A DNA stretch of 64,000 nucleotides from Chrysemys picta bellii (taxonomy: Eukaryota > Chordata > Testudines > Emydidae). Within the stretch, counting starts at the first letter, position 1. Each line of letters begins with the position of its first letter. The notes under the pieces are model-generated. The model made no database searches. It was not told where the DNA came from and worked only from the letters and a program-made list of their open reading frames with translations. Of this stretch, positions 23,709-36,173 are shown in pieces. A program made the position numbers and the translations under genes. The DNA is taken from positions 5,031,001-5,095,000 of the forward strand of contig NC_088809.1 in NCBI RefSeq assembly GCF_011386835.1. Direction: 5' to 3'.

Positions 23709-24087
23709 TTTCTCTGTAAAGCACCCTGCATATGTACAGTGCTCTTATTCATGCAAATATTAGTAAGTTTATCTGATCTGGAAGCCAATATTCCTCCTCC
23801 ATAACTTATGAACATGTAATTTAAGTTTGGATTGTGCATTTTTAAGCCCTGATGGTTAGGCTTTTCAAGCTGTGAATTCCTATCTAGACAGTATGTGAAC
23901 ATATGCTAGTAAATGGCACTGTCATGCTGTGCAAATGAGTGATAGAAATCTCTCTCTCTCTCAGTTGTAGGGTGCATGGGTTTGCCACTTCTGTGTTTTA
24001 CTTCGCTGGAGTTTAGGATTTTGTTTTGAGAAGCTGGGATGTTAAAATCATTATCTAGAAACCAAAGAGTCAGGATGGTCATTCTTT

Positions 24088-24200
24088 TCAATGTTCATAG
24101 GCCAGAAGAGACCATCTGACCTGACCTCCAGCATAACACAGGCCATAGAATTTCACCCAGTGACTTCAGCAGTGGAGGGAGTTATTCTTCAGCATGTAAC
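24088..24200 (-). mobile_element. CR1-type LINE 3' end fragment
   Basis: cataggccagaagagacc, ctgacctgacctccagcata and acaggccatagaatttcacc are the reverse complement of a CR1 3' end; the element therefore lies on the minus strand. 5'-truncated. Confidence 0.7.
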
Positions 24201-24204
24201 CTGT

Positions 24205-25650
24205 TAAAAAATTGTCTGTGGATTCTCCTTACTCTTCTTTGTCTCTGCTTGCTAAGGTGCTTCGCTTCCCTTGGCTTCCAAAAACTCCTGACCAATTTCC
24301 CCTATACATAATGTACTTGGTACATTGAAGCTAATAAGGGTTGGAAAAGTATTCCATGTGGGAGGTGCGTGAGAACAAGCGGTTAGCAGCTCCAACAGAG
24401 GAGAGATTTTAGTTGTACTTGCTGCTGTTTTGATGGTTGCAGAGTCAGTAAAAAGCTTTGATTCCCAGATCCCCAGATTGCAGGGCCAATTAATTTTCTC
24501 TTGTATCAGTGACTGCTCCTGTGCTACAAATGACTTTTATATTGTGTTACTTCAAATGATTCTCTTTCTAATGTATTGGGGACATGGGTAATGTTATATA
24601 ATGGGGCTATTAAGAAAAGAATCTCATATGTTAAGCATTGCAGAAACGAACATCCATAACTTTAAATGACAGGCTATGTCCATTCTGGCGCAGCTCCCAT
24701 GATCTGTGAAATAAACAGCAGGGATGTCCTCTTCTTAACATTTGTTTATATTTATTGGTGACCAATAGTATATACAGAGATGAGGTTTCTTGCTATTTTA
24801 ATCTGAAATTATAGAGGTCCACTCTCAATTAGTTTAGGGCCAAAATTGCAACTATTTTGAGCTGATGGAGAACATACCTTTGTGGATCTGGGCCATAGTT
24901 CTTTGGGGTTTTTCGTACACAATTACTTTGGTGATTTTTAAAAACATCAACAGTAGCTATTTTCTATGTAGGACCTACAATTTTTTTTCCTCAGTGGATC
25001 ATCATGACATCAAATCCACCAGCCCTCAATGTATGGGGACACACCAGCTGCACTGCATTTATGGTTCTAGAGAATGGAGGCTATTGTGGGTGTGGGTGCG
25101 TGTATGTATTATGGAGTCACCGGTTGAGACTCCATAGTTAAGTCTGAGTTCTGTTTTTCACTTAAGGAATTCAGCCTCTTTTGCTGTTTTTGTTTTTTTA
25201 AATAAAAAATACACCATATCCTCTTCAAATTTACAGCATTTACTCTGTGGGCACAGAATTATTTTCTGAAAATTTACAAGTAAATCAGTTAGTTAGTTTC
25301 ATTTAAAATTAATTATAAACTGGATCCTTTAAGAAATTGAACATCTGTGTCAGTCTTTTTTCTTTATCTAGAATTATCTTAATAACACAATGAGGCACAC
25401 TCTTCAGACTTCCCATGTACAATAGTTAAAACTCATTGTGCATAAAATCTTGTGCTTAGGCTACATTTGAAGAAATTAGGCTGTCATTATGTTTTTTTGG
25501 ATACATTTCCGTACCTTAACATGTTTGGATTTCTTTTAAATATAATCTCAGCTCTAAATTTCTTGGGTTTATAATGTTTGGCTTTGGAATAATGCAATAT
25601 CCTTATAATGTGTTTCACCCTTAAATTACTGATAGGTACTCTCAATCTCA
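24205..25650. other. AT-rich unannotated stretch
   Basis: No supported gene or repeat; generally AT-rich with short T-runs. Confidence 0.3.
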
Positions 25651-25654
25651 ACAT

Positions 25655-25672
25655 TGTGTGTGTGTGTGTGTG
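25655..25672 (+). repeat. (TG)9 microsatellite
   Basis: Nine perfect TG units. Confidence 0.95.
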
Positions 25673-25674
25673 AC

Positions 25675-27090
25675 AAATGTTACAAGCCTTCAGGATTGAT
25701 TGAGTCCACTGCTTGTTCCTCCATTAGTCTTTGGCAAGGATACAGGAGCAGAGACATTTATTATATTTTTCATTCTACACATCAGCAATCAAGTAGATGC
25801 CCAGTGAAAGTATATCCACGCAGTCAGGCTCAAGTAACAAGTTTACATAGTGTCTGCTTAATCCTAATGCATCTAAAGAAGGAGCACTTGGAGTGATAGA
25901 ATCAGCATCTGTCACCAAGAGACAAGGCTCCGCTAATTAACTGTGAATCAGACTTCCATTTTGTTTTGTTATTTCAGCATGAAAGATGGCTGAAAGGGGA
26001 GAGTGAACAAGGCCTATTAGGTCTGGGTACACTAGGCTCAAGCAGCACGGGGGTCAATTTACCATTATGCTAAGATTTATATTATCTTCAGCGATGATTA
26101 GAGCACAATGTCAGTAGAGTGCTGTCCTAGCATGATGGCCTCCCGCTGACAGCCACATGTGAGGCAGAGACCATCACTGTGGTGGAGCTGCCTTGGAGAC
26201 ATTTCTCCAATGACCGTACGCTCTTCCAGTGGCTTTACGGCTATTGAACGAGCGTGATTAACACTGACAAACAGTGCAAGAAGTTCCTGGTCCAGACCCA
26301 CTGAACTCAATGCAAGTCCTTTTACTGGCTTCACTGGGCTGTGGATCAAATGAATATTCACACCCAGTACGCTTCTTTAATAGCACAGAAACCTTATGAT
26401 GCCCCCAAATTCGGTACAAAACTGGCACACAGGAAAACACAGGAGGCAAACGTGTGAAGTTTTAGAAGTGGTTTTTATTAAGCACCTCCAGGACCGGATG
26501 CTCTGTACCTCTTGTAGTAGGATTACAAGAACCACATTTTGATGGTATTATCATGTAACATAATCAAAAGAGTGAGAATGTGCCTAGATTCCTGGTAACT
26601 TTTTTGAATTTTCTTGGTGTGTTTGCTCTTCCAGTGCAGCGTACGATGTCTTTGAATTAAGAAATCCATGTAGCTGCCACGGATGGGATGGATGAAATCG
26701 GGCAATTTGAATCATGTTTGATCTTTTATGTGCATCACCTTGCAGGACAATGTATTTCGCCTTTTAAAAATGTACGATTGCGAGTCTCTGCGTGGTGTTG
26801 GGAAGACTAATAGACATCGACTTTGGTAGTCAGATAAGCTAGTTCTGTCTTCAGTGTAACGGCTCTGTTGTCGATAGAATTACCACGGCAGAAGGCTCCA
26901 GAACTATCACTGAGCCAGCAATGATATTGTTACCGATTTCACCATAACTGCCTCACACATAGCACTTACACTCATGACTAAAACACCCTATGAACCTGAC
27001 TTCCCCTTTTGGCCGTTCTTTCAGTGTTTAACTAATAAATAAAAGTTGGCTGAATTCAGTTCTATGATCCTAAGACTCCAAGGATCCTGC
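25675..27090. other. Unique non-coding stretch with retained CpG
   Basis: No repeat recognised. Between about 26640 and 26960 many CpG dinucleotides survive (gcgtacgatg, tacgattgcgag, gtcgatag, accgat), unlike the neighbouring DNA. Could be a conserved non-coding element. No gene supported. Confidence 0.3.
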
Positions 27091-27099
27091 TGTACAGCC

Positions 27100-27233
27100 A
27101 TGGTGCTGGAACTAGGGTTGCTGGAGGTGCTGCCGAACCCCCGGCTTGAAGTGGTTTCCTTCATATGCAGGGTTTGCAGTTTGGTTCAATGACTCTCAGC
27201 ATCCCCACCATACATATTATTCCAGCACCCCTG
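27100..27233 (-). mobile_element. Short hAT-type MITE, copy A
   Basis: About 134 bp with inverted ends tggtgctggaa and ttccagcaccc. It is flanked by a perfect 8-bp target duplication, gtacagcc, at 27092-27099 and 27234-27241. The interior is the reverse complement of the copy at 61808 (shared motifs include accacttcaagcc when read on the minus strand). Confidence 0.85.
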
Positions 27234-27713
27234 GTACAGCCTCTCCCTGTAGTATCCTTGGAGGCTGTGCTCTGTTCTCTCACTGATGTACTGGAGTTTC
27301 ATCTCAGTAATGTACACTGATGCTAATGATGGTTACACATGTAATGAACCCCCCTGTGGGACAAAGGAAGAATGGGATCCCACTGTCCAAGCCTCCTACA
27401 CAGTATGTGTTTGTCAGTTTCACAGTTTATTTGTGTTAAGTCAGAATGACTAACTCAGATCCTCAGGCTTGAGGATGTGGCCTAATGATCTTCTAGTTTT
27501 CTCAGGCCGCTTACATGTTAATTCTATAGTCTGCCGCTGTTCAGAAACAGAGTGTTGTTTCCCTGTTTTGATCCAGCCCTACTTCCTGTGTTATGCTTAT
27601 GAACTGTGTGTGAGAGAATAGTTAACCTTTCATTTCACATACAGTATCTTATCACACAGTAACGATCTCCTGCTGGTAGATAAACAGCGAAGCAAAGCCA
27701 GAGACATTTAAGG

Positions 27714-27811
27714 AGCCAGATTCTCATTTCACTTACGCTGGTTTTACACCACTGTCTTAATTGGCATTACTCCTCCTTCTCACTGGAATAAGTGAGAGGA
27801 GAATCAAGCCC
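27714..27811. repeat. Fold-back short repeat
   Basis: agccagattctcatttcact at the left is nearly complementary to agtgagaggagaatcaagcc at the right. Core contains ggttttacaccactg. One of the clearer examples of this type. Confidence 0.7.
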
Positions 27812-27814
27812 AGT

Positions 27815-30120
27815 GGTCCTGTAACACCATCCTTTTCTGTTGATCTAATTTCATTTATAACAAATGATTAATACAGACTGAATCCTTTTGCCTGATGGAT
27901 AGAGGAGAAACAGCTGTTCACTGTACCATTACTGAATGGCTGCCTTTGAATTGGCTCAGTGATCATTTTTTGTAATGTACCTAAATCAACAGGTTGTCTT
28001 CTATACAAATACCTAGATCTAATGGGATGTCCCTTAATCGTTGCTGGCATGCTCCATTGTGCCTAGGTACTGAAGGGCAGGGGGATCACTGGTTCCACTA
28101 ATTATGCATGTTGTTGCTCTTGTTGATGTGTTATAGACTTAAACTCTCATTGAATAAGGCTCCTAGCTCACTTAAGCACACTTGAAAATCCCTCTTTATT
28201 TCCTGACAGGACTGGGTCCATAAAATGCTTTCAGGGCAGTTATTTGCTATGTGTCTGTGCAGCACACCCATCTCTCATCTCATTTCTTGAGTTGAAACCC
28301 AGTTGTAAAGTATGACACTAGCTCCCAATTTCCTCCAAGTCAGGAATGTTGAGTTGCAGAGTTTTGGTCGGCTCTTGTTGGGAAGTTTGGATCTGATTTC
28401 CCCAAAGATGAGGGATGGTTCTGATTCCAGAGCTTTAGTTTGGACCCATCTATTGAATCATAGATATCAAGCCCTCAGAATCCCTCTCCCCTCCCGCTGG
28501 GAAAGACGCCCCTAAGAACTTACTGTATGTGCAATCCGTTGACATTAATTTTCCCTTTTGGCCAATTACTGCATGTGTTCCACATCCTGCTTTCTTCATT
28601 TAAAATAAATCCAGGAACTAGATCAGGTTAATTTCTTTAGAAAAACACTTTCTGTAAGATATTGGCTGGTAGAGAGTTAAAGCGTTTATGTTACTATATT
28701 ACTTGTCTTCTAGCAAGAAAAGCTATTTTGAATCAGAGGCTGAAAATGTATTTGAGCTAATTACGTGAAATCTGATTAACAGATTTATGATGGAGATTTA
28801 GACCAACGTTATGGCAGCAAGTGGAATCTGGCAACCGTGGGGGATATGATTGAGAGGGATTCCTACCTGCCCAGATGACTCGGAAGGTTTAGTAAATGAG
28901 CCTTGACACCATAGTAACATCTTTTGACTATAGCTGCAGACTCTGGAGGGGTCAGGACTAGTCATCCCTTCAGCCTACATGTGGAGGAATAGCTATGAAG
29001 ATGATAAAAGTCACTCACAGGAGTTGTACTGTTTTAATGTCATCTCCCTGTGACTCCACAGTGAGGCCATTGGTGGTGGTACTGGGGCTAAGATGATCTC
29101 CAGCTTGGCAAGGCGGTTGCTAGGGCCACACATGCATTGTATCTGCTATAACTACCCACCATTCAGTAGTTTCAGCAGCCCTGGCCTCTAAGTTATTTCA
29201 CTGCCCCTTACGAGTTAGCATTCAGGGCTATATTTTTAGATTGCACCATAAGGGCCTAATTGCTTAACCCAGTGTTCTGTGTATTTGCTTTCCTCCTGTG
29301 TGTTAGCACTGTCCTGTAGAAGAGAGAAGTTTAAATGTTCCTTACAAGGAAATAATGCATAAACAAAAGCAAAATTGTTAACACTTTAATCCCTGATCAA
29401 CTGCCTGATCTGCACTGTCAAGTCAAATTTAGGCTGTGTATGGAGAAGCCTGATTCTACAGATTCTTATTCCCACGTATAGTCCTTATGCACATGAGGTG
29501 ACCAATAAGGAAAAGGCCTTCAACAAACCATCTTCCACTTAGGAGGATTAGGCCCTGAGTTTTCCAAAAGACAGGCAGACAACAAAAACTTTCCAAGTTT
29601 TTTTTTTTTTAAATGCCCTTAGAAAATAAACATTCCCCCTTTCAAGGTGCTTGCACTCCAAACTTTACAGCATTGTGCATAGAGCCTGAAAATTATAGGA
29701 GGGAAACTATTCCTGAGATCAAAGAAGAAGTCAAGCAGCCCCAGCACAAGACACAATAGAGTCCATGCTGTTATATTTGCTGTGGTAAACCTGCAGATTA
29801 ATGTTGTTCCACTGTTTTCTTGACAAGTATTATATCTGAGGAAACATGAAAAAGATAACATTTAAAACAAAGTTTTCATAATTGTTTGCAAGGGATTTTG
29901 GTCACAGGATGGGGCTTTGGGGTGAGTGTAGGGCATGGTGACTGTCAAGCTGATTTTTCCATTGCCCTGCACCTTGTCTACTCAGTTACACCTGTACAAA
30001 ATGAGTATAAAATGCTACCAGATCAGAAAGATAGTGTCTTACACTCACTAGTCTTTGCACTGGTGTAAGTGACCGCTGCAGGGCAAAGGAGAACCAGGCC
30101 CTCTGTAGAGTCATGTAATA
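27815..30120. other. Unannotated non-coding stretch
   Basis: No gene supported. The part 28540-28800 is AT-rich and repeat-free and could be conserved non-coding DNA, but nothing in it is decisive. A T-run lies at 29599-29611. Confidence 0.3.
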
Positions 30121-30123
30121 ATT

Positions 30124-30252
30124 GAGGCAGCGTAGTGTGGTGGTTAGAGCACGGGCATGCATGTCAGCAGACCTAGGTTCTAATCCTAGCTTTGCTGCAG
30201 TTTCACTCTATGACCTTGGGCAAGTCACTTCACCACTCTGTGCCTCAAGACA
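30124..30252 (+). repeat. MIR/CORE-like SINE, well-preserved head
   Basis: tagtgtggtggttagagcac (A-box region) and aggttctaatcctagc (B box) form a clear tRNA-like head. They are followed by gaccttgggcaagtcacttc and ctctgtgcctcaag. The clearest MIR-type promoter in the window. Confidence 0.85.
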
Positions 30253-30323
30253 AGGCTTTGTCTGTTGCAAGGGAAACCAGATGCAGTAAAGCCTTCTAAA
30301 CTATCCTTTCCGACAAAAGAATT

Positions 30324-30480
30324 GGGCCTGATTTTCACTTGCACTAAAGCCCTTCACACTCTTTGGCAGAGTAAAAGGGGCCTTACAGTAGATGTAAATG
30401 TCATGTATTCATTCTAAGACCCCTTTTTGCTCCAAAGCAATGTAAAGGGGCTATACTGTAAATGAAAATCAGGCCCATCA
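30324..30480. repeat. Fold-back repeat of about 155 bp
   Basis: Opens with gggcctgattttcactt and closes with the complementary aaatgaaaatcaggccc. Inside, ggcagagtaaaaggggcct mirrors ccctttttgctcc only loosely. A half copy lies at 47442-47520. Confidence 0.75.
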
Positions 30481-30484
30481 TTAT

Positions 30485-32565
30485 CAAAGTGCAATGCACA
30501 GAAATATCTCTCAAACTAAACGTTTACATTCCTAATAACCAAATATTCTGTACCATGTGGCTGCTTCTTCCTTAGAGTTTAATTGTGGAAGGAAGTTTCC
30601 AAGTGGGAGCTAATGTTTTTTCAGGTTAGGATTGGGAATACTGGGCTAGATTGGTTCCCCTTTCATTAAAGAACAGGTGGAACCCAAGTATCTATCCTGC
30701 TGTTGAAAGTCTCTCTCCATAGCCAGGTTCCTACTCAGAGCTCTGACAGCTGACACAGCTTCAGAAAAAGGGATTTTCAAGACTGAGATGACGATCCTTT
30801 CCTTAGGCAAAATCAAAGATGCTTTCAACAAACTTCAACCTTCTGAGCTTTTAATGAGGGGATGGAGGGAATATTTTCAAAGCATGCAGTTTGCACAAAG
30901 AGCTAGAAACATTTTCTGGATGGTAGATTTATAAATTGTTAGGGATAGTCACAAACCAGCAGCATGTTGTCTGTACAAAGAGTAGATGTCTATTGCTATT
31001 AAATTCTGGGATTTGGAGCTAGTGGCTCCAAGATTGCAGAGTTAAATAAATTTGGCATCAATAGCTTGTTGCCGTTAGAATGGACTCTGTTAAAATTAAA
31101 GTGCTTTGATAAAGATGTTGATGCCCAGTAACATCCTTGAACAAATTAATAACAAACATCACTTATTCCTACATTTTCGAAGATTTTGCAGAGGATTTTG
31201 CTGCACAACCCCCCTTAGTCAATGGAAGTTGTTCCATTGAATCCATATTCCATGAATCTCTGCAAATTTAGGAGACAAGGTAAGCAAAACATCAGGCCTA
31301 TTCCCAGATTGAGGAGCAGAGGCATTACATGGCTCCATTAAATACTAATTGAAACTGCCCACCGAAATCTGCTGTGCAACAGTGGGTGGATTTGACTCAT
31401 CTGTGTCAACGGTTCAGGGAAATTATTTAGATTGACACTGTTTTCCTGGTTCACCAAAGGAAATTGAGCCAGGATCTGATTTTAGTTGCTCCTTTTAGAC
31501 CTTTCTCCATACAGTATAATTGCTCCGTTGCATTGACATCCGTGATTAAAAAGACTGCATCTAATGTTAAGTCCACAGAGCCCATGGTGCATTCATTCAT
31601 ATTCACCTGTGCATGCTACTTGGCTGAAAAAAATGCAAGATGATCCTGAGACTATTTAATATACATTCTGGCTGGGATCCTAAGTATCCAATCCACAAGT
31701 AATTAAACCTACTGCAAATATGCATCATCTCCCATAAGAAAGCATTTTGTAGCATAGTCCTACTGGCTCCCTTCCTATGCTTTGCAGAAGCTGAATCTAA
31801 CAAACAGTAGCGGTGTTCATTTGATGCCACAGTCATCAATTGAGATTGAACTGGGAGGTTTTACACCAAAAACACACCTCTTCCTCTTGAGCTAAAGGAG
31901 AACTTTTAGCTGTAAGAAGCAGACTGTTTACAGATGCTGAAAGCAGAAACTGGAGGAAAACAAGGCTAAATGTGGGACTCCAATGTACTACGGCAGTGTG
32001 TTATGAAGGGGTGGTCAGCAAGAGGCTTATTGGGCGAGTAGTCTGCAAACATTTGGACTGGTGGGTCTCCGTGAAAGCTTGCATTTTGTTACCCAGGAAT
32101 GCCTGCATCATGCTTCAAGGTGGTGTTTTGTTATAAGAAACACAATCTGACAAGCTTTATTGCTTATGCAAAGCATGATGTTTTATGGCATTTTTAACCT
32201 TAGGAGTGTATACATTATGTCTGGCTGTGATTTCTCCCCCCCCCCCCCCCATCCCCAAGCTTCTGTCTTCTCTCTCAGAGTTTATCTACGTCACTAGAAT
32301 CCCTAAGTAATGCTGCAGGCTGGTCATATACTGCCAATAGGCAGCAGTGAGCAATGTATTAGCATGTACCCCTTGGTAAATACTTGATTAAGTTCACTTG
32401 GTGGGAACATTTAGACTTTGTTCCAAACACAGATACAGAGCATACTGAGCACTGTGTATTAAATATGTATAATCTGAACGGACAGTGGTGGGGTGAAGAC
32501 CCTGTCAGAGGGGTTGGTGCAATTACGCATTCCCAAGGCAAAGCTTTTCTCTTCAGAGCAGTGAC
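30485..32565. other. Unannotated non-coding stretch
   Basis: No supported gene. A C-run of 15 lies at 32236-32250; otherwise unique-looking AT-rich DNA. Confidence 0.3.
32236..32250 (+). repeat. Poly-C run
   Basis: Fifteen consecutive C. Confidence 0.9.
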
Positions 32566-32568
32566 TGG

Positions 32569-32665
32569 CATAGAATCATAGAATATTAGGGTTGGAAGGG
32601 ACCTCAGGTGGTCATCTAGTCCAACCCCCTGCTCAAAGCAGGACCAATTCCCAACTGATGACTCA
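32569..32665 (-). mobile_element. CR1-type LINE 3' end
   Basis: catagaatcatagaatatta at the left is the reverse complement of the CR1 3' terminal octamer repeat. It is followed by ggttggaagggacctcagg and catctagtccaaccccctgc. The minus-strand element is heavily 5'-truncated. Confidence 0.9.
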
Positions 32666-32669
32666 GCAG

Positions 32670-33955
32670 AATCAAGAGAGAATAGGGAGTGAATCCACCA
32701 GAGGTAGGAACATCATCCCAAATCTCCCTGTGGTTTGTGCCAAGAACTTTTTCACAAGATGCTCCTGTGAGTTGCCTCTCCAGCCAGTCACTGGTAGGCA
32801 GCCTGGATGGCAGAAAGGCCTGGCAATAGGGCCTTTCACAGCTAGATAATCAGCTCAAATCTAGCCCAGTTCTGAAGTGACCAAAAGTTATCACCAGCTG
32901 GTGGCTGTTGCGTGATTGATGTGAAGTGAGTGAATGAGCTCAAGTCTGGTTGTCATGGACAGAATTGTCACCATCACAAATGACACTACTGGGGGGTAGC
33001 AGCAGAGAAGTGAGAGGCATAGAGGACTGAAGAAGGATAGCAGACTGAACAGCCCTAGAGGTGATTCCTTCCAGATCAGGGTGATGCAAAGTCTTTTGGT
33101 GACACAACACTGGGGAAACTTGCACTGCTGCTGCCTATGTTGCCGCTGAAGAGTTGACTTCAATCTCCAGGGCTCTCCGTCTGTACAGACTTTAATTGGG
33201 ACTCAATTTACATGAAAAATCTATAACGAATTTGAATAGTGTGTATTTGATATGGTTCCTTTCGTGTCCTGATTCACGCATCTGCTAGACTTTGGGCAAC
33301 ACACTACAATGTATTCTCTCTGAGTTGCACCAGACTACATGCTAGAAGCTAGAAATGGAAAGACAGACAACCTAACGGAAAGCATCACTCATCTGGTGCA
33401 GGATCATTTCCCTGCAGAATATTTTCTAGTGCCTCGTCCAGTCCAGTTTGAAGTGTCTGACATAAATAAACTATCTCGCACATGATTTGCAAGAATGTGT
33501 TTGCTCATTAAATCCTAAGTCAGTCATCACAGTATAATGATTCTGTTTCCCCCCCCCCCCCCATCCCATCACTCCATTTTTAATTTGTGTTACCTATGTA
33601 CTGTGGCAGCTCTGTGGCAATCCTAGAAAGAGCAAGTTTAGACAATGTAATTTCTCAATTTGACTGTGCCTGTTTGCTCAGAAACTGCAACAGAAATCTT
33701 GAGTTATATGTCAGAATACCCAGGAAGAAACTATTGAATGGGTAACAGAATAAACCCTAGCTGTGGGTGAAAAGGTTCCAACGTAGGGCAATAGCCTCTT
33801 TCACTCACATCAATGATAGTATTTAATATTTTCCCTGTATTGTTTCTGAACTGCATCTTGCCCCTAACTCAGTAGTCCATGCCTATTCAGAAACGTGCTT
33901 GAGTGCATGCTCAACTCTAGGCAAGTGCTTAAAGTTAAATATGTGGCTAAGAACT
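32670..33955. other. Unannotated non-coding stretch
   Basis: No gene supported; a C-run of about 14 lies at 33549-33562. Confidence 0.3.
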
Positions 33956-33959
33956 TGGC

Positions 33960-34087
33960 AGAACATTATTAGTATGGTGATTTATTGTTAGTATTGTAGT
34001 AGCACTACTAAGAACCCTGTCATAGACGAGGACCCCATTGTGCTAGGTGCTGTACAAACACAGAACAAAAAGACAATATCGTCTCCA
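33960..34087 (-). repeat. MIR/CORE-like SINE, distal part
   Basis: ttgtagtagcactactaaga, ccccattgtgctaggtgctg and tacaaacacagaacaaaaag give the best-preserved distal block in the window. Confidence 0.75.
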
Positions 34088-34107
34088 AGAAATGGATGTA
34101 AGCACTT

Positions 34108-34192
34108 TGGGTCTGATCCTGTTTCTGTTCAACTAACAGGAGCTTTTCCACTGAGTCCAGTGGCAGTTTGAGCAGGCCCTTGATTAAATGCT
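34108..34192. repeat. Fold-back short repeat (weak)
   Basis: gggtctgatcctgtttctg and agtttgagcaggccc at opposite ends, around ccactgagtccagtggc. Confidence 0.4.
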
Positions 34193-34863
34193 TTGCTGAA
34201 CTTGGGCTCTTGTGCCTTATTAGGCAGGATTACCTACTGCTACAGAGGGTAAAAAGCTTCTTTTTCTCCCAACTTGTTTTCCCTTTTTCTGAGGTTTCTG
34301 AGCCAAGATGAACCATTGAATCATAGAAGGCCCATCAGGGAAGTCTGCAAAGAAAAAAAATATCATACTACTAAAGATAAATAATCATTTTTTTTAAAGA
34401 GGAATTTCAGTTTAAGCATAATTGGAGAGCAATTTTCTCATTCTTCTGTCACTGATTCAGGACCAAATATGGCTTGTCTTGTATTTTAGACAAGTGTCAT
34501 TTTGGGAGGGGGTTTCACAGCTGGGAGAAGGAAAGAAGGGATTTTTTTCTCCTAGATATTAGTTTAAAAATAAAATGCATGGTAGCTGAATTTAAGCTGC
34601 TCAGGGTTGACTATGTCCCTATGGAGACAGACTAGTAAGCAGAGTGCAGGTGAAGTGGTCAAAAAAGCAGGATAAATTCAGTTTATCATAGGGATATCAC
34701 GACCACATATGTGGTGTGTAGGTATGGCGGGGTGTCTGTTATGGTGGCAGTGAGGATCACTTTGATTAAAGAGATTAAATCAAAGTGATGCACGCTGCTA
34801 TCCTAATGCAATAACACTCACTCACTCTTTCTCTAAAAATCCAGCTGATACACACTGTTACCA

Positions 34864-35016
34864 CAGGTTTCAGAGTAGCAGCCATGTTAGTCTGTATCCA
34901 CAAAAAGAACAGGAGTACTTGTGGCACCTTAGAGACTAACAAATTTATTAGAGCTTAAGTTTTCGTGGGCTACACCCCACTTCTTCGGATGCATATAGAG
35001 TGGAATATATATATGT
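34864..35016 (+). mobile_element. Turtle-type retroposed repeat with 10-bp duplication
   Basis: 153 bp starting caggtttcagagtagcagcc and including tggcaccttagagactaac, gttttcgtgggctacacccc and cttcttcggatgcat. The flanks repeat actgttacca exactly (34854-34863 and 35017-35026). A 10-bp duplication fits LINE-driven retroposition. This sequence type is very abundant in turtle genomes in my knowledge. Exact family name not certain. Confidence 0.85.
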
Positions 35017-35154
35017 ACTGTTACCATAGTACAATAATAGTCATACCCCACCCCGAAGAGCTTGCAGCTTAATGAAAACAATATTAAATAAATATGTTTA
35101 ACTCCCAGGCCTTACTTCTGCCTTCTCACAGAGGAATTATTGCCAGCTCCAAGT

Positions 35155-35402
35155 GTTCAAAAATCATGAGTTTGGACCACTTAAATGATATTGACTTTAA
35201 AAAATACTATTTGTTCTTTGTATTCGTCTTCTGGGTGTACTAAGGTCATGTTTTCAAGCTTTCTTTCACAACCATGAGGACTAGAGACTTACTTCAGTTC
35301 TTTAGGTGAGAAATTCTGGTTTCAATTAATCACATGACTCTAGGAGCTGGACCATTAAGCAAAACGCTAAATGTGGGGGGAGACTCAGTAAAGTCATGAG
35401 CG
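35155..35402 (+). repeat. Interspersed repeat family X, copy 1
   Basis: Shares gttttcaagctt and tcacatgactctaggagctg, followed by an attaagcaaaac block, with the copies at 41928 and 57736. No coding content. Most diverged of the three. Confidence 0.6.
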
Positions 35403-35560
35403 CTGGGAACTCTACAAAGGTGCAACTCCCATTGATTTCATAAGTGAGGGTACCAGTATGTTTCTGGAATATAGATATTTTGAGTAAAATTCAAAAGTGA
35501 ATCTGAATGTAAAAGGAGTTTGTTCTGGTATAACTTACATCCTCTTCCAGCCCCCATCTT

Positions 35561-35629
35561 GCCCATTTCTGCCCTCACTTAGACATATACAGTTCTGTAC
35601 CCATGTATGTGAGGGCAGAATTGAGCCCA
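35561..35629. repeat. Fold-back short repeat
   Basis: gcccatttctgccctcactt pairs with gtatgtgagggcagaattga. Confidence 0.65.
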
Positions 35630-35649
35630 GTTACATGGGAATATTATAA

Positions 35650-35860
35650 TACCTGGCTTTCATGTAGTGCTTTTCATCTGTAGATCTCCAAACACTTCAC
35701 AAAAGAGGTTAGTTTTACCCATTTTATAGATGGAGAAACTGAGGCACTGAGCGACATGACTTGTCCAAGGTCACCAGGCATTCCAGTGGCAGAGCCAGAA
35801 ATAGAACCCAGGTCTCCTGAGTCACGCTCACATGATTTGTCCACTGGGTCACACTATTTT
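35650..35860 (-). repeat. MIR/CORE-like SINE
   Basis: tagtgcttttcatctgtaga, cccattttatagatggagaa, actgaggcactgagc, ccaaggtcaccaggcattcc and agaacccaggtctcctgagt appear in order. Minus-oriented with a B-box-like head at its right end. Confidence 0.8.
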
Positions 35861-36173
35861 CTTGAGCTACAACTTAATCATGCATTGATAAACACCACTG
35901 AACCTTGTTCCCCAGCTGGGTAAATATTAGGTAGGGTGGAACTTGATTCCAGTTACTTAGCAAATGGCATTAGATGTAAACACAATATATTTTCCTTCTT
36001 ATAAAAATATTTGCTTACCTCTCTGGTCACTCTTAGTATTAAAAGCACATTTCAAGCAGACTGGTTCAAAAATCGGTAGTACTTTTTTTTAGCGTAGAAC
36101 TCCGGCGAGGGAGATGCATGTTGGATCGATATGTAACCATTATAGTTCCACAGAAGTAGCATTATAGTGAGGG

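Noticed and set aside
30124..30252. Functional tRNA gene
   Set aside because: A- and B-box-like motifs are present, but the sequence does not fold as a tRNA and runs into a MIR-type SINE body.
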